Numbered from the stretch's first letter, positions 25,169 to 34,826 are shown. The stretch: DNA of 64,000 bases from JBFJWU01 sp041623475 [NCBI: bacterium] (GCA_041623475.1 JBFJWU010000001.1:1-64000), one strand, 5' to 3'. Translations and numbers: made by a program. Notes: generated by a model from the sequence alone, not told the origin.

Positions 25169-26254
25169 GTGGCCCGCCCCCAGGTTGCAGTCGTTACCCC
25201 GTCCCTGTCCGATCGCGGCGGCACAGAGTCTGTTTTTGTCCAGGAGATGGATGCCCTTGTCCACGAGGCTGACATCACATTTATTGTCGATGCCAGCCAG
25301 GATGACCCGGGGGCACTGCCTGGTCAACGGATTCCCGTACGGGTCCCACCGGCACCTTCCTGGTTGTATACGCTGGCGTGGTTTCGCAATGCCTCCAGGG
25401 CACTGGACCGGCTTGGCGACACTTGCCGGATCCGCTATTCCGCCGGTGTTAATGCCAGGGGATTGACACACATGACAATCCATGCGATTTTCGCGGAAAT
25501 GAAGGAACTCCAGGCGGCCGTTCCATCCAGATGGTCGCCGAAGGAACTCAATCGCCGGCTCAGGTTTTCAGCGATCGCCGCCTGGGAGGCCCGGGTGACC
25601 CGCGAAACAGCAAATATTGCGACGGTCAGCCAACGAGCGGCGGATTTGCTGGCTGAACACTATCGGCTCAACGGCGTCCAGGTCATCCGGCCAGCTCCGG
25701 ACCCGGGCAGGTTCAATCCGGCGGCGGCCAGCGGATCTGCGCGTGCCCGCCTGGGAATACCCGATCACCATAAGCTGGTCGCCTGTGTCGGTAATGCCTG
25801 GCATTCAAAGGGCCTGGATGTCCTGTTGCAGGCCTGGTCCCGGTTGACTGAACCCGAATTGGCCCTGGTCGTTGTGTCCGGCGAACCTGCCAGCCGGGTC
25901 AAAGCCATCGCTTCAGTGCCGGCAGATTCCCGGGTTCACTGGCTGGACGAATACGATCCCATAGCCGGGCTTCTGGCCGACGCGGACCTGGTCGTCCTGC
26001 CCAGTCGCGGTGAAACGTACGGACTGCCGATCGCCGAAGCGATCCTGTGCGGCACGACGGTCCTGTGCAGCCGCCACGCCGGCGTCAGTGAACTGCTGCC
26101 GGTCCACTCGGTCGTGGACCAACTGGATCCCGCCAGGTGGGCGGACCGGATTAGGGCTGCGCTGGCAACCGACCGGCCCGCCACGATCGACCTGTTGTCG
26201 CCAGCAACCCGTCAACAGCAGTTTCTGGATTGGCTGCTGGGTGGCCCAACGTGA
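25169..26254 (+). CDS. Glycosyltransferase, GT4 family
   Basis: A 361-residue GT-B enzyme that moves a sugar from a nucleotide donor to a growing glycan. The N-terminal acceptor domain starts VAVVTPSLSDRGGTESVF; the donor domain holds ACVGNAWHSKGLDVLLQAW and the GT4 ExFGxxxxE equivalent reads SRGETYGLPIAEAILCGT. Start: GTG at 25169. It is the first of four GT4 enzymes in the cluster and is joined to the next by a GTGA overlap of stop and start. Sugar specificity cannot be read from the sequence. Confidence 0.88.
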   Translation: MARPQVAVVTPSLSDRGGTESVFVQEMDALVHEADITFIVDASQDDPGALPGQRIPVRVPPAPSWLYTLAWFRNASRALDRLGDTCRIRYSAGVNARGLTHMTIHAIFAEMKELQAAVPSRWSPKELNRRLRFSAIAAWEARVTRETANIATVSQRAADLLAEHYRLNGVQVIRPAPDPGRFNPAAASGSARARLGIPDHHKLVACVGNAWHSKGLDVLLQAWSRLTEPELALVVVSGEPASRVKAIASVPADSRVHWLDEYDPIAGLLADADLVVLPSRGETYGLPIAEAILCGTTVLCSRHAGVSELLPVHSVVDQLDPARWADRIRAALATDRPATIDLLSPATRQQQFLDWLLGGPT

Positions 26255-27324
26255 CCCAGGTGGAACTGATTCTCCAGCCCGCCCCCGAACGCAATCGGTC
26301 GATGTTGATTTATGCGTCGCGGCTGGCTGCAAATGCACCAGCGGGGCACCGCTGGACCCTGCGGCAGTTGCCCAGGTTGCCCCTGGATTCCAAGGGCCGA
26401 GTGTCCGAGCTGCTGCTGGCCCCGCCAACCCTGGCCAGCATCAACGGACCGGCCCACGTTATTGATCCCGGGCACGCCCACTATCTGACCTGGCTCCGGG
26501 GGCCGAAGGTGTTGACGATTCACGACCTGGTGCCCTGGAAGGTCGGGCAGGGACGCTACCCGGCCGATGCCCGGCCATACCTCAGCCGTCGCGCCAGGTT
26601 TATCGCACGCCGCAACTACGCTGCCGTCAAACGTGCCGACCGGATTGTCGCCGACAGCCGTGCCACTGCGGCCGATGTCGAGGACGCGTTCGGCCGCAAG
26701 GCCGACGTTGTTTATCTGGGTGTCGACCGGATCTTCCATGACCCGCCCTCATCGGCTACGACCGAGGAACTGGATCGCCGGTTGCAGGCGGTCGCAGGGC
26801 GGCCCGTTATGTTGCAGGTTACATCGGGTTTCTTCTACAAAAACGACGCCGGCGTTGCGGCGGCGTTCCGGCAACTCAGTGAAAGCCACCCGGATCTGGC
26901 ATGGGTTCGTGTTGGCGCGCCTCCGGATGCCGCGACCACGGCCTGGCTGCTGTCATCCGGATGTTCCAATCGATTTATTCACCTGGACAAGGTCAGCATC
27001 GAGCTGCTGGTCGCTGCCTATCGACGGGCATCGGTCCTGGTTTTTCCCAGTTGGGACGAGGGCTTTGGCTGGCCGCCGCTGGAAGCCATGGCCGCCGGCT
27101 GCCCGGTCGTTGCCTCCGACCGCGGGTCCCTGGCAGAAACGGCCGCACCGGCCAGCCTGACCGTTGATCCGGCTGATGCTGGCAGCATTGCTGCCGGCAT
27201 CGCCCGTGTCCTCGATGAACCCGCACTGCGTCAAGACCTGACTGACCGCGGCCATCGTCACGTCGCCGCGTTTACGTGGCAGGAGACTGCTGACCGGATG
27301 CGCGGAATATACCAGTCGCTGTGA
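26251..27324 (+). CDS. Glycosyltransferase, GT4 family
   Basis: A 357-residue GT-B glycosyltransferase. The start is the GTG at 26251, which overlaps the preceding stop; an in-frame TTG at 26230 lies inside the previous gene. Motifs: the acceptor-side LTIHDLVPW, the linker VADSRATAADVEDAFG typical of GT4 enzymes, QVTSGFFYKND in the donor domain, and the GT4 signature PSWDEGFGWPPLEAMAAGCPVV in pattern. Mannosyl- and rhamnosyltransferases look like this, but the donor is unknown. The 3' end overlaps the next gene by four bases. Confidence 0.88.
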   Translation: MTQVELILQPAPERNRSMLIYASRLAANAPAGHRWTLRQLPRLPLDSKGRVSELLLAPPTLASINGPAHVIDPGHAHYLTWLRGPKVLTIHDLVPWKVGQGRYPADARPYLSRRARFIARRNYAAVKRADRIVADSRATAADVEDAFGRKADVVYLGVDRIFHDPPSSATTEELDRRLQAVAGRPVMLQVTSGFFYKNDAGVAAAFRQLSESHPDLAWVRVGAPPDAATTAWLLSSGCSNRFIHLDKVSIELLVAAYRRASVLVFPSWDEGFGWPPLEAMAAGCPVVASDRGSLAETAAPASLTVDPADAGSIAAGIARVLDEPALRQDLTDRGHRHVAAFTWQETADRMRGIYQSL

Positions 27325-28400
27325 ATGTACTTTTCGCAATTCCGGCGTTTTTGCCGGCCGCATCCTACGGTGGACCGATTCGCAAGCTGGCCACCCTGCT
27401 GCCGGGTTTGCAGGCAGCGGGTATCAGGTCAATGGTGGTTGCCAGTACGCTGGACGACCAATGCAATCCCGTGCTGCCAACCGGACACGATTGCGTCGAC
27501 AGTATCAATGTTTTTCGGCAGGCAACCATCTGGCACCGACGCTGGAGTCCCTGGATTCACTGGCAGGATCCGGGATTTGACCCGGACGTCATTCACATTA
27601 TCGGCACCTGGAACGGGGTCAGCTACAGCGCGATGATGGCCGCGACTCGAATGTCTGTCCCCTGGGTTTGGGAGCCGGCTGGCATGCTGACCCGCCACGG
27701 ACGGCATCCCGTCGCCCGCCTGGCAGGTCGGGTGCCCCATGCGGTTGCCGCCGCCTGGTCGGCTGGCCTGATCTGGACCAGCCCGGTCGAACAGTCCGAA
27801 GCCGCGATTCGGCCGCACTGCAGCTGGATCCGGCCCAATATCGCACCGGTACCGCCGGAACCTGGAACGCCGCTGGACCCGGATGTCGAGCGCAAATTAC
27901 AACCAGGCGATCGATCCCCCGTCTGGGGTTACCTGGGTCGCATCGCTCATCGCAAAGGTATTCCGCAAATGCTGGACGCATGGACCAGCGCCGACGGTCC
28001 GGGCCGACTGGTATTTGCCGGACCGGTCGAGGACCAGCACCTGGCGGACGCGATTGACCGAACCGATGGCGTGATCCGAATCCCGCCCCTGGATGCCCAA
28101 CAGCGATGGGCCTATCTCCGGCGCCTGGATGCGCTGGTACTGATGCCCGAATGGGGTGAAAACTTCGGCAATGTCGTCGCCGAAGCTGTGGCGGTCGGAA
28201 CGCCGTGTGTCTGCTCGGCCGCAGTTGGTGCAACCCACTGGCTGGACGGTAATGGCGCTGTTGTTGAAACCGTGGACGGGTTACGCCGTCGATTCCATTT
28301 GGGTCTGGCTCCCGAGGAGGATTGTCGAATCCCGTCCGACCTGACGACAGCCAGTGTTGTCGCCACCCAGGTCGACATTTACCAACAGGCGACGGTCTGA
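27321..28400 (+). CDS. Glycosyltransferase, GT4 family
   Basis: A 359-residue GT-B glycosyltransferase starting at GTG 27321 (MNVLFAIPAFLPAASYGGPI). The motif YGGPIRKLATLLPGLQAAG belongs to a recognised GT4 subgroup; the donor domain has GYLGRIAHRKGIPQMLDAW and the signature MPEWGENFGNVVAEAVAVGT. It overlaps the preceding stop by four bases and lies four bases before the asparagine-synthase-like gene, so all are probably one transcript. Confidence 0.88.
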   Translation: MNVLFAIPAFLPAASYGGPIRKLATLLPGLQAAGIRSMVVASTLDDQCNPVLPTGHDCVDSINVFRQATIWHRRWSPWIHWQDPGFDPDVIHIIGTWNGVSYSAMMAATRMSVPWVWEPAGMLTRHGRHPVARLAGRVPHAVAAAWSAGLIWTSPVEQSEAAIRPHCSWIRPNIAPVPPEPGTPLDPDVERKLQPGDRSPVWGYLGRIAHRKGIPQMLDAWTSADGPGRLVFAGPVEDQHLADAIDRTDGVIRIPPLDAQQRWAYLRRLDALVLMPEWGENFGNVVAEAVAVGTPCVCSAAVGATHWLDGNGAVVETVDGLRRRFHLGLAPEEDCRIPSDLTTASVVATQVDIYQQATV

Positions 28401-28404
28401 CGCG

Positions 28405-30207
28405 ATGTGTGGAATTGCGGGAATCGTTAATCTTGATGCCGGGCCACTGACCGACCAGCAACAGCGGGCTTTGGGTTTGATTAACAACGCCATGCACAGG
28501 CGGGGTCCGGACTCGGCAGGATCATGGAGCAGTGCCCGCGGTTGCGGGTTGGCGCATCGCCGGCTGAGCATCATCGATTTGTCGGCCGCAGGCAACCAGC
28601 CAATGACCAACGAAGACGAAACGCTGCAACTGGTCATGAACGGTGAAATCTATAATTACCGGACCCTGCGCACCGAACTCGAAAAACAGGGCCACCTGTT
28701 TCAATCCGACAGCGACGCCGAAGTCATCCTCCATTTGTACGAATCATCCGGACTGGACATGCTGCCGCGGTTGGAAGGGATGTTCGCGTTCGCGTTGTGG
28801 GATGAGGCGGCTGCACAGCTGGTATTGGCCCGGGATCCGCACGGTATCAAGCCACTGTATTACTCGCTGCACGGTGGACAACTGCGATTCGCGTCCCAGG
28901 TCAAAGCGCTGCTGGCCGCTGCTGATCAACCACGGTCGCCGGACCCTGCAGCCCGTGCCGGTTTGCTGATCTGGGGCCATGTCCCTGAGCCGCTGACAGC
29001 GGTCAGTGGCATCCAGGCGCTGCCGGCCGGGCACTGCCTGACGCTGCAAGTCCCGGGCACACCGACGGTTCGTAAATGGGCATCGGTCGCCGGCGCGTTT
29101 GCTGGCGCCGGCCAGGAGACCCGGGACTGGGATCCGGCGGTGCTGCGAGGCGCGCTCCTGGACAGCATCGAGCGACATCTGGTCGCCGATGTCGAGGTCG
29201 GTCTGTTCCTGTCGGCCGGGATTGATTCGACCTCGATCCTGGCACTGTGCAGCGAATTGGGTACCAGGCCCAGATGCCTGACCCTGGGATTCTCTGAATA
29301 CACGGGGCGCGCGGACGACGAGGTACCCGTCGCCGCCGCCTTCGCCGAGACGAACGGATGCCGGCATCTGGTGCGTACCGTCGAACAATCAGAGTTTGAG
29401 CAGGATCTGCCGAACATCATCAGCGCCATGGATCAACCGACGATCGATGGTGTCAACAGTTGGTTTGTCAGCAAGGCAGCAGCCGAGGTCGGCCTCAAGG
29501 TGGCCCTGAGCGGCCTGGGTGGCGATGAATTGTTTGGTGGTTATCCGTCATTCACAGATATCCCCAACTGGCGACGGCGACTACGGTTGTTGTCGAGGAC
29601 ACCCGGAGCGGCCCGCGCTTTTGCCGCGACGGCAAAGATCCTGACCGCCGGCCCGATGCAACTGGCACCCAAACTGCCCGGTTTACTGCGCCACGCCGGA
29701 ACAGACTCGGGACTGTATCTGCTGCGCCGAGGCCTGCATCTTCCAGAGGAGCTGACCGGATTGATACCGGATGCCGATGCCGTACTTCGGCAACTGGCGG
29801 CGGCCACTGGCCCGGCAGACATCCTTGACCACGACTTTAAAGGCAGTGACTACGCGACGATCGCGGCGCTGGAATCCTGTTTGTACATGCGCAACCAGTT
29901 GCTTCGAGACCTGGACTGGGCCGGGATGGCACACTCGCTTGAGGTTCGGGTACCGCTGGTCGACTGGAAACTGTTGAACAGTGTTGCCCCGTACCTGGCA
30001 GGCCGCAGTTGGACCGGAAAACAGGATCTGGCAATCGCGGCAGGCTTGCCCGAACAGATTGCGGCACGGCCAAAGACCGGATTTTCGGTCCCGGTTCCCC
30101 GCTGGGTCGGTGCCGAGGTTCGCAAGCGGTACGGGACCAGTACTGAAACCGGTGGCTACAGGGGTTGGGCAAGGATCGTCTGGGACCGCTGGTTCGAAAC
30201 GATATAA
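28405..30207 (+). CDS. asnB: Asparagine synthase (glutamine-hydrolysing)-type amidotransferase
   Basis: A 600-residue AsnB-family enzyme. The mature N-terminus MCGIAGIVNL supplies the catalytic Cys of the class II glutaminase, with further glutaminase motifs RRGPDSAG, HRRLSIIDLS and NGEIYNYRTLR. The synthetase half holds the PP-loop LSAGIDSTSIL and SGLGGDELFGGY. The family makes Asn from Asp, but members inside polysaccharide clusters often amidate a sugar uronic acid or another acyl group. Here, flanked by glycosyltransferases and a carbamoyltransferase, glycan modification is as likely as Asn supply. The ATG at 28405 is fixed by the need for Cys2. Confidence 0.88.
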   Translation: MCGIAGIVNLDAGPLTDQQQRALGLINNAMHRRGPDSAGSWSSARGCGLAHRRLSIIDLSAAGNQPMTNEDETLQLVMNGEIYNYRTLRTELEKQGHLFQSDSDAEVILHLYESSGLDMLPRLEGMFAFALWDEAAAQLVLARDPHGIKPLYYSLHGGQLRFASQVKALLAAADQPRSPDPAARAGLLIWGHVPEPLTAVSGIQALPAGHCLTLQVPGTPTVRKWASVAGAFAGAGQETRDWDPAVLRGALLDSIERHLVADVEVGLFLSAGIDSTSILALCSELGTRPRCLTLGFSEYTGRADDEVPVAAAFAETNGCRHLVRTVEQSEFEQDLPNIISAMDQPTIDGVNSWFVSKAAAEVGLKVALSGLGGDELFGGYPSFTDIPNWRRRLRLLSRTPGAARAFAATAKILTAGPMQLAPKLPGLLRHAGTDSGLYLLRRGLHLPEELTGLIPDADAVLRQLAAATGPADILDHDFKGSDYATIAALESCLYMRNQLLRDLDWAGMAHSLEVRVPLVDWKLLNSVAPYLAGRSWTGKQDLAIAAGLPEQIAARPKTGFSVPVPRWVGAEVRKRYGTSTETGGYRGWARIVWDRWFETI

Positions 30208-30239
30208 TGGCCGCAGTCAATGGCAGGACATCAAACGGC

Positions 30240-32021
30240 ATGGATACAGACCGGATGAACACCACAGCAGATCAGGTCATTCTGGGTTTGAATGCGTTCC
30301 ACGGCGACGCTGCGGCGGCGCTGGTTGTCGACGGCCGCGTAGCCGCCGCCGTTGCCGAAGAACGGCTGAATCGAGTCAAGCACAGTGCCGGGTTTCCGGC
30401 CAGCGCGATCCGTGAAGTCCTGGCGATCGCGGGACTGGCACCCGATGATATCGACGCGATCGCAGTCGGCAGGAATCCACGGGCCCACCTGGCACGTAAG
30501 GCAATTCATGTTGCGCGGCGGCGTCCGTCGGTACGCAGGGCCATTGTTCCCCGTCTGCGCAGCCGCAAGGCGCTGCGGGGAATTCCGGAACTGGTCGCCA
30601 CCGCGCTGGACATCGAAACGAACCGTGTCGCGTCCATTCCCGTCATCGAGGTCGAACATCACCTTGCCCACGCAGCCAGCGCATTCCTGGGATCACCGTT
30701 TGAGCGGGCCGCCATCGTTACCACGGACGGATTTGGCGATTTCGTCAGCACCGCCTGGGGAACCGGGTCGGGTCATTCTGTTGCCCTTCACGATCGCGTG
30801 TTCTTTCCCCATAGCCTGGGGGTCCTTTACCAGGCGGCGACCCAGTTTATCGGGTTTCCCTATTACGGTGACGAGGGCAAGCTTATGGGCCTGTCACCAC
30901 TGGGCGAACCGCGGTTCATGGCGGAATTTGAAAAGATGGTCCGCCTCAAGCCCGGGGGACAGTTCCAACTGGTGACGCGGTATTTCAGCCACGTCAAAGA
31001 CGGTGTCAATACTGCCTGGACAGATGAAAAGCCAGAGATCGGTTCCCTGTATACGGATGCCTGGACCGACTTGTTCGGCCCGCCGCGGCAGCCGAACCAG
31101 CCACGGACGCAGAGGGATGCCGACATCGCGATGTCGGTACAAACGATGCTGGAACGGGTCCTCTTCCACATCCTTGACCACGTCCATCGCCGGACGGGAC
31201 TGGATGACCTGTGCCTGGCGGGCGGGGTCGCCTTGAACTGCGTGTTTAATGGCAAAATCCAGGCGCAGTCCCCGTTTGCCCGGTCATGGGTCTTCCCGGC
31301 GGCCGGTGATGACGGACTTGCCATCGGCGCCGCCTGGCACGCCTGGTCCCAGGCAGCTGGCCAGCGTCCCGAGCCTGTCGCGGTTCCGTTGTGGGGTGCG
31401 CATTTTGACCAGGGAACAATTGATCAAGTACTTGCGACAGCATCGGTTCCCGATGACATCGACGTCCAGACGTTTGAATCTGACGAACTGTTCGGACATG
31501 TCGCTGACCTGCTTGATTCCGGGGCAATCGTCGGCTGGTTCAATGGCCGGGTCGAGTTTGGTCCCCGTGCCCTTGGCAGCCGCAGCATCCTGACCAGCCC
31601 TGCCGGGGACGACACCAAAGACCGATTAAACGCCAGGATCAAGCATCGGGAGGCATTTCGTCCGTTTGCACCGGCAATCCTGCTGTCAGAAATGAGCGAG
31701 TGGTTCGAAACAACGCTGGAGAGCCCGGCAATGCTGCATGCGCTGCAGGTTCGGGCCGAAAAGCGCGAGCGAATACCCGCTGTCACCCATGTCGACGGCA
31801 GCGGCCGCGTCCAGACAGTTGACCCCGCGACCCACCCGGACTTTGCCAGGCTGATCCAGGCGTTTTTCGAACGTTCCGGAATCCCGATCCTGCTGAATAC
31901 CAGCTTCAACGAAAATGAGCCGATCGTCTATACACCTCAGCAGGCTCTGGATTGTTTCCTGCGGACCGACATGGATGTCCTGGTACTTGGTCGAACCGTG
32001 CTGCGGCGACAGCGAAGATAA
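30240..32021 (+). CDS. Carbamoyltransferase, NodU/CmcH family
   Basis: A 593-residue enzyme that carbamoylates a hydroxyl of a sugar or natural product using carbamoyl phosphate and ATP. Family marks: GLNAFHGDAAAALVVDG at the N-terminus, the metal-site segment VEHHLAHAASAFLGSPF, TTDGFGDFVS, the AGGVALNCVFNGK box and the YrdC-like C-terminal block NGRVEFGPRALGSRSIL. The ATG at 30240 has an AGGA site 11 bases upstream; ATGs at 30207 and 30255 are alternatives. Its presence predicts an O-carbamoyl group on the cluster's glycan. Confidence 0.9.
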   Translation: MDTDRMNTTADQVILGLNAFHGDAAAALVVDGRVAAAVAEERLNRVKHSAGFPASAIREVLAIAGLAPDDIDAIAVGRNPRAHLARKAIHVARRRPSVRRAIVPRLRSRKALRGIPELVATALDIETNRVASIPVIEVEHHLAHAASAFLGSPFERAAIVTTDGFGDFVSTAWGTGSGHSVALHDRVFFPHSLGVLYQAATQFIGFPYYGDEGKLMGLSPLGEPRFMAEFEKMVRLKPGGQFQLVTRYFSHVKDGVNTAWTDEKPEIGSLYTDAWTDLFGPPRQPNQPRTQRDADIAMSVQTMLERVLFHILDHVHRRTGLDDLCLAGGVALNCVFNGKIQAQSPFARSWVFPAAGDDGLAIGAAWHAWSQAAGQRPEPVAVPLWGAHFDQGTIDQVLATASVPDDIDVQTFESDELFGHVADLLDSGAIVGWFNGRVEFGPRALGSRSILTSPAGDDTKDRLNARIKHREAFRPFAPAILLSEMSEWFETTLESPAMLHALQVRAEKRERIPAVTHVDGSGRVQTVDPATHPDFARLIQAFFERSGIPILLNTSFNENEPIVYTPQQALDCFLRTDMDVLVLGRTVLRRQRR

Positions 32022-32033
32022 CGGAGCTGATTC

Positions 32034-33263
32034 CTGAAGCTCCGTGTATTCAATCAGCACTATCCACCGGACGCGCTGGCCACCGGTGTCGTCCTGGAGG
32101 CCCTTTGCCGCCAGCTGACGACGCTCGGCTGGGAGATCGAAGTGGTCACGGGAAAACCGTTCCTGCTGCCGGTGGGAACCGAATGGGCTCCTTCAAAACC
32201 AGAGACACGGCACGGCGTACAGGTCCGCCGGATTCCGGCATGGAATCGACGAAACGGGACATTGAACCGGCTCCTGCACTACGGGACGTACACGGTTGGC
32301 GCCGCGGGTACCTGGTGGGGTGGCAGCCGACCCGATGTCTGCATGGTACTCAGTACGCCGCCGGTGCTGAATGGCCTGGTCGGTGCACTGGGACTACGAC
32401 TGCAGGGCGTGCCATTTGTCTACAACGTCCAGGACCTGTTTCCGGATATTCTCGACACCAGCCGATACCAGGGAACCCTGTTGCAGAAGACAGCTGTACG
32501 ACTGGCTGACACGGTTGAACAGCGGGCCGCCCGAATTGTTCCGATCGGTCGCCAGATATGCCAGTCACTCCGCGACCGGGGTGTACCCGAAGAGGTGTTG
32601 ACGGTCATTCCCAACCCGGTTGATATCGACCAGGTAACCCCCGTTCCGGACAGCGACAACAACTGGCTGCGTGCCAACCGGCTGTCCGGGTCCTTTCGGG
32701 TGCTGTACGCCGGCAACCTGGGACACGCACAGTCAATCGATACAATCCTTGATGCCGCTCAAATCCTGTCCAGCGACACCCGGTTCCAGTTTATTCTGGT
32801 CGGCGAAGGCGCTCGCCAGGCCGAGATCCAATCAGCGGTCAAACAACACAGCAACGTGACCCTGCTGCCATTTGCGCCCAACGACCAGACAGCCCAGGTT
32901 CTGTCCGCAGGACACGTCGGACTGGTACCGTTACGTGCCGACATGTCCCGATACCTGGTACCCAGCAAGACATTTTCGTATCTGGCAGCCGCCACGCCTG
33001 TCGTCGCAGCCATCGAACCCGACAGTGAAACCGCCCAACTTCTGGATGAAGCCGGATGTGGGTGGTCGGTACCGCCGGAAGACCCTGCCAGCCTGGCCGC
33101 GTGTCTTCAGCGACTGGCAGCGGCACCCGGTGTTGTTTCGGCAGCAGGGGCCCGCGGTCGGAGGATGATTGCCGAACAATATGCAGCAACCGTCGTCGCC
33201 AGCAAGTGGGACCAGGTCCTGCGCCAGGCGGCTGCCACGGCAGCAGGGGCGAGCCAGGCGTGA
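32034..33263 (+). CDS. Glycosyltransferase, GT4 family (WcaI-like), probable CTG start
   Basis: A GT-B enzyme of 409 residues if read from CTG 32034. The first residues after that codon (KLRVFNQHYPPDALATGVVL) are the conserved N-terminal strand and loop of WcaI-like transferases, so translation must begin upstream of the first standard start (GTG 32142). An in-frame TGA ends at 32030, leaving CTG as the only sensible initiator, and GGAG stands seven bases before it. The donor domain has VLYAGNLGHAQSIDTILDAA and YLVPSKTFSYLAAATPVV. It closes the run of overlapping glycan genes. Confidence 0.85.
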   Translation: MKLRVFNQHYPPDALATGVVLEALCRQLTTLGWEIEVVTGKPFLLPVGTEWAPSKPETRHGVQVRRIPAWNRRNGTLNRLLHYGTYTVGAAGTWWGGSRPDVCMVLSTPPVLNGLVGALGLRLQGVPFVYNVQDLFPDILDTSRYQGTLLQKTAVRLADTVEQRAARIVPIGRQICQSLRDRGVPEEVLTVIPNPVDIDQVTPVPDSDNNWLRANRLSGSFRVLYAGNLGHAQSIDTILDAAQILSSDTRFQFILVGEGARQAEIQSAVKQHSNVTLLPFAPNDQTAQVLSAGHVGLVPLRADMSRYLVPSKTFSYLAAATPVVAAIEPDSETAQLLDEAGCGWSVPPEDPASLAACLQRLAAAPGVVSAAGARGRRMIAEQYAATVVASKWDQVLRQAAATAAGASQA

Positions 33264-33300
33264 GCTTCAAAAAGTTCTTTATTTTCAATGGCTTCCGGTG

Positions 33301-33306
33301 TATAAT
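33301..33306 (+). promoter_or_regulatory. Candidate -10 box of the WecA-like gene
   Basis: A perfect TATAAT about 70 bases before the start codon, with an A/T-rich but poor -35 region (TTTATT at 17 bases). It suggests that the initiating transferase can be transcribed separately from the glycosyltransferases. Confidence 0.5.
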
Positions 33307-33378
33307 CGGCGATATGTGTAACGATTCCGGCAGCATAGTGCCAGTCGGTCCTGTCCAACGGACAAAGGACACCCTGCG

Positions 33379-34494
33379 ATGATCCTCTCCAGCCCCTGGG
33401 TCGTCCTCGTTGCCGGAGTGGTCGCCGTCCTGGTCGGGTTTTTCGCGACGCCGATGGCGATTCGACTGGCGGTGCGGATCGGTGCCGTTGATTCACCTGA
33501 CGCACGCAAACTTGAACAGGAACCGATTCCGCGACTGGGTGGCCTGGCGGTCCTGGCGGCATTTGGTGCAGGACTGGGCGTGTCACTATTACTGGTTGAC
33601 ACACCGTCAGGTATTCGTGATCCACTGCCGTTCTTCCTGATTGGCAGCGCATTTGTGTTTGCCGTCGGTGCCCTGGACGACAGGCAGCGGCTCAGCGCGT
33701 TGCCAAAGTTTGCGATCCACGTATTGGCCGCGCTCGTTGCCTGGTGGGGCGGAATTCGCTTCAGCCTGCTGACCGTTCCCTGGTCCGGCGAACCCCTGGA
33801 CCTGGGTTTGTTCAGCCTGCCCGCGACAGTTATCTGGATCGTCCTCGTAACCAATGCATGGAACCTGATCGACGGCCTCGACGGCCTGGCGGCAATGCTG
33901 GGAGCAATCGCGTCATTTATCTTTGCGGTACTGCTGACCGTCCGACACCAGGATGCGGCTTTGTTGCTGGTGGTCCCGTTGATCGGTGGATTGCTGGGGT
34001 TCCTGCCTTACAACCTGGCGCCGGCGCGAATTTACCTGGGTGATTCCGGTAGTTATATGATCGGTTACCAACTGGCTCTGATCAGTATGTTTACGGGACA
34101 GAAAGGGATCACTGGCTTCGCTGTCTTCGGGCCCCTGGCCATAATCGCCCTGCCGGTCGCGGACACGGTTTTCGCGGTCATCCGCCGTTTCTTCCGGACC
34201 GATGACGTGACCCTGACCGAGCGAATCAAGGGCGTTTTCCAACCCGATCGGGGCCACATCCATCATCGTGCCCTGACACACGGCTGGAGCCCGACTAAAG
34301 CAGTTATGGTGCTGACGGCCGGCAGCGGCCTGATCGGAATCCTGGGCTTGGTGACGACGTTTGCCAACTCGTTTCGGCAGGGCGGCATCCTGCTGATGGT
34401 TGCTGCCGTTGTTGTCATAATATTGTATTCAATGACCAATCCGTCGATAACGCCGGATGGCCCTGTTGAGTCCGATACGGACGGAGAAAACTAA
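33379..34494 (+). CDS. Undecaprenyl-phosphate sugar-1-phosphate transferase (WecA/MraY superfamily)
   Basis: A 371-residue inner-membrane enzyme with about ten or eleven hydrophobic segments that loads the first sugar phosphate, usually GlcNAc-1-P, on undecaprenyl phosphate. The superfamily motifs are complete: IPRLGG, VGALDDRQ, the catalytic NAWNLIDGLDGLA, the magnesium site ARIYLGDSGS and the cytoplasmic DRGHIHHRALTHG, which marks the WecA/TagO branch rather than MraY. It presumably primes the glycan built by the preceding transferases. Its stop TAA overlaps the ATG of the next gene. Confidence 0.92.
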   Translation: MILSSPWVVLVAGVVAVLVGFFATPMAIRLAVRIGAVDSPDARKLEQEPIPRLGGLAVLAAFGAGLGVSLLLVDTPSGIRDPLPFFLIGSAFVFAVGALDDRQRLSALPKFAIHVLAALVAWWGGIRFSLLTVPWSGEPLDLGLFSLPATVIWIVLVTNAWNLIDGLDGLAAMLGAIASFIFAVLLTVRHQDAALLLVVPLIGGLLGFLPYNLAPARIYLGDSGSYMIGYQLALISMFTGQKGITGFAVFGPLAIIALPVADTVFAVIRRFFRTDDVTLTERIKGVFQPDRGHIHHRALTHGWSPTKAVMVLTAGSGLIGILGLVTTFANSFRQGGILLMVAAVVVIILYSMTNPSITPDGPVESDTDGEN

Positions 34495-34826
34495 TGCCTC
34501 GATTCCTGCTGTTGCTGGCCATTGTGATGACCATTGGCGTTGCTGGATGTTCCAACCCCTGTCAGGATTCCTGCGTCCGCGTCACCCGGTGCGCCAAAGA
34601 CATGGACATGACACTGACCCAGTGTTCGGCCGTGTGCAGCGCCATGTCGTCAATCCTGGAAAAACGCAAAATGACCGACCGCCGGGACGCCTTCCTTCAA
34701 TGCACCCGGAACCTGGATTACAGCAACCCCCGGATGTGTGGGCCGGAGTACGTTCGTTGCCACCGTTTGATCCCGAGCAGTATCTGGCGGGCCGCAATCT
34801 ATAACGCCCAGCGCGGGGTTAACTGA
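34494..34826 (+). CDS. Small Cys-rich lipoprotein
   Basis: A 110-residue protein with a lipoprotein signal (LLLLAIVMTIGVAGCSN; Cys near residue 19). The mature part contains nine further Cys residues in CQDSCVRVTRC, CSAVC and later pairs, which suggests disulphides in the periplasm or on the surface. No family is recognised. It is coupled to the WecA-like gene by a TAATG overlap, so it may belong to the glycan locus. Confidence 0.75.
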   Translation: MPRFLLLLAIVMTIGVAGCSNPCQDSCVRVTRCAKDMDMTLTQCSAVCSAMSSILEKRKMTDRRDAFLQCTRNLDYSNPRMCGPEYVRCHRLIPSSIWRAAIYNAQRGVN

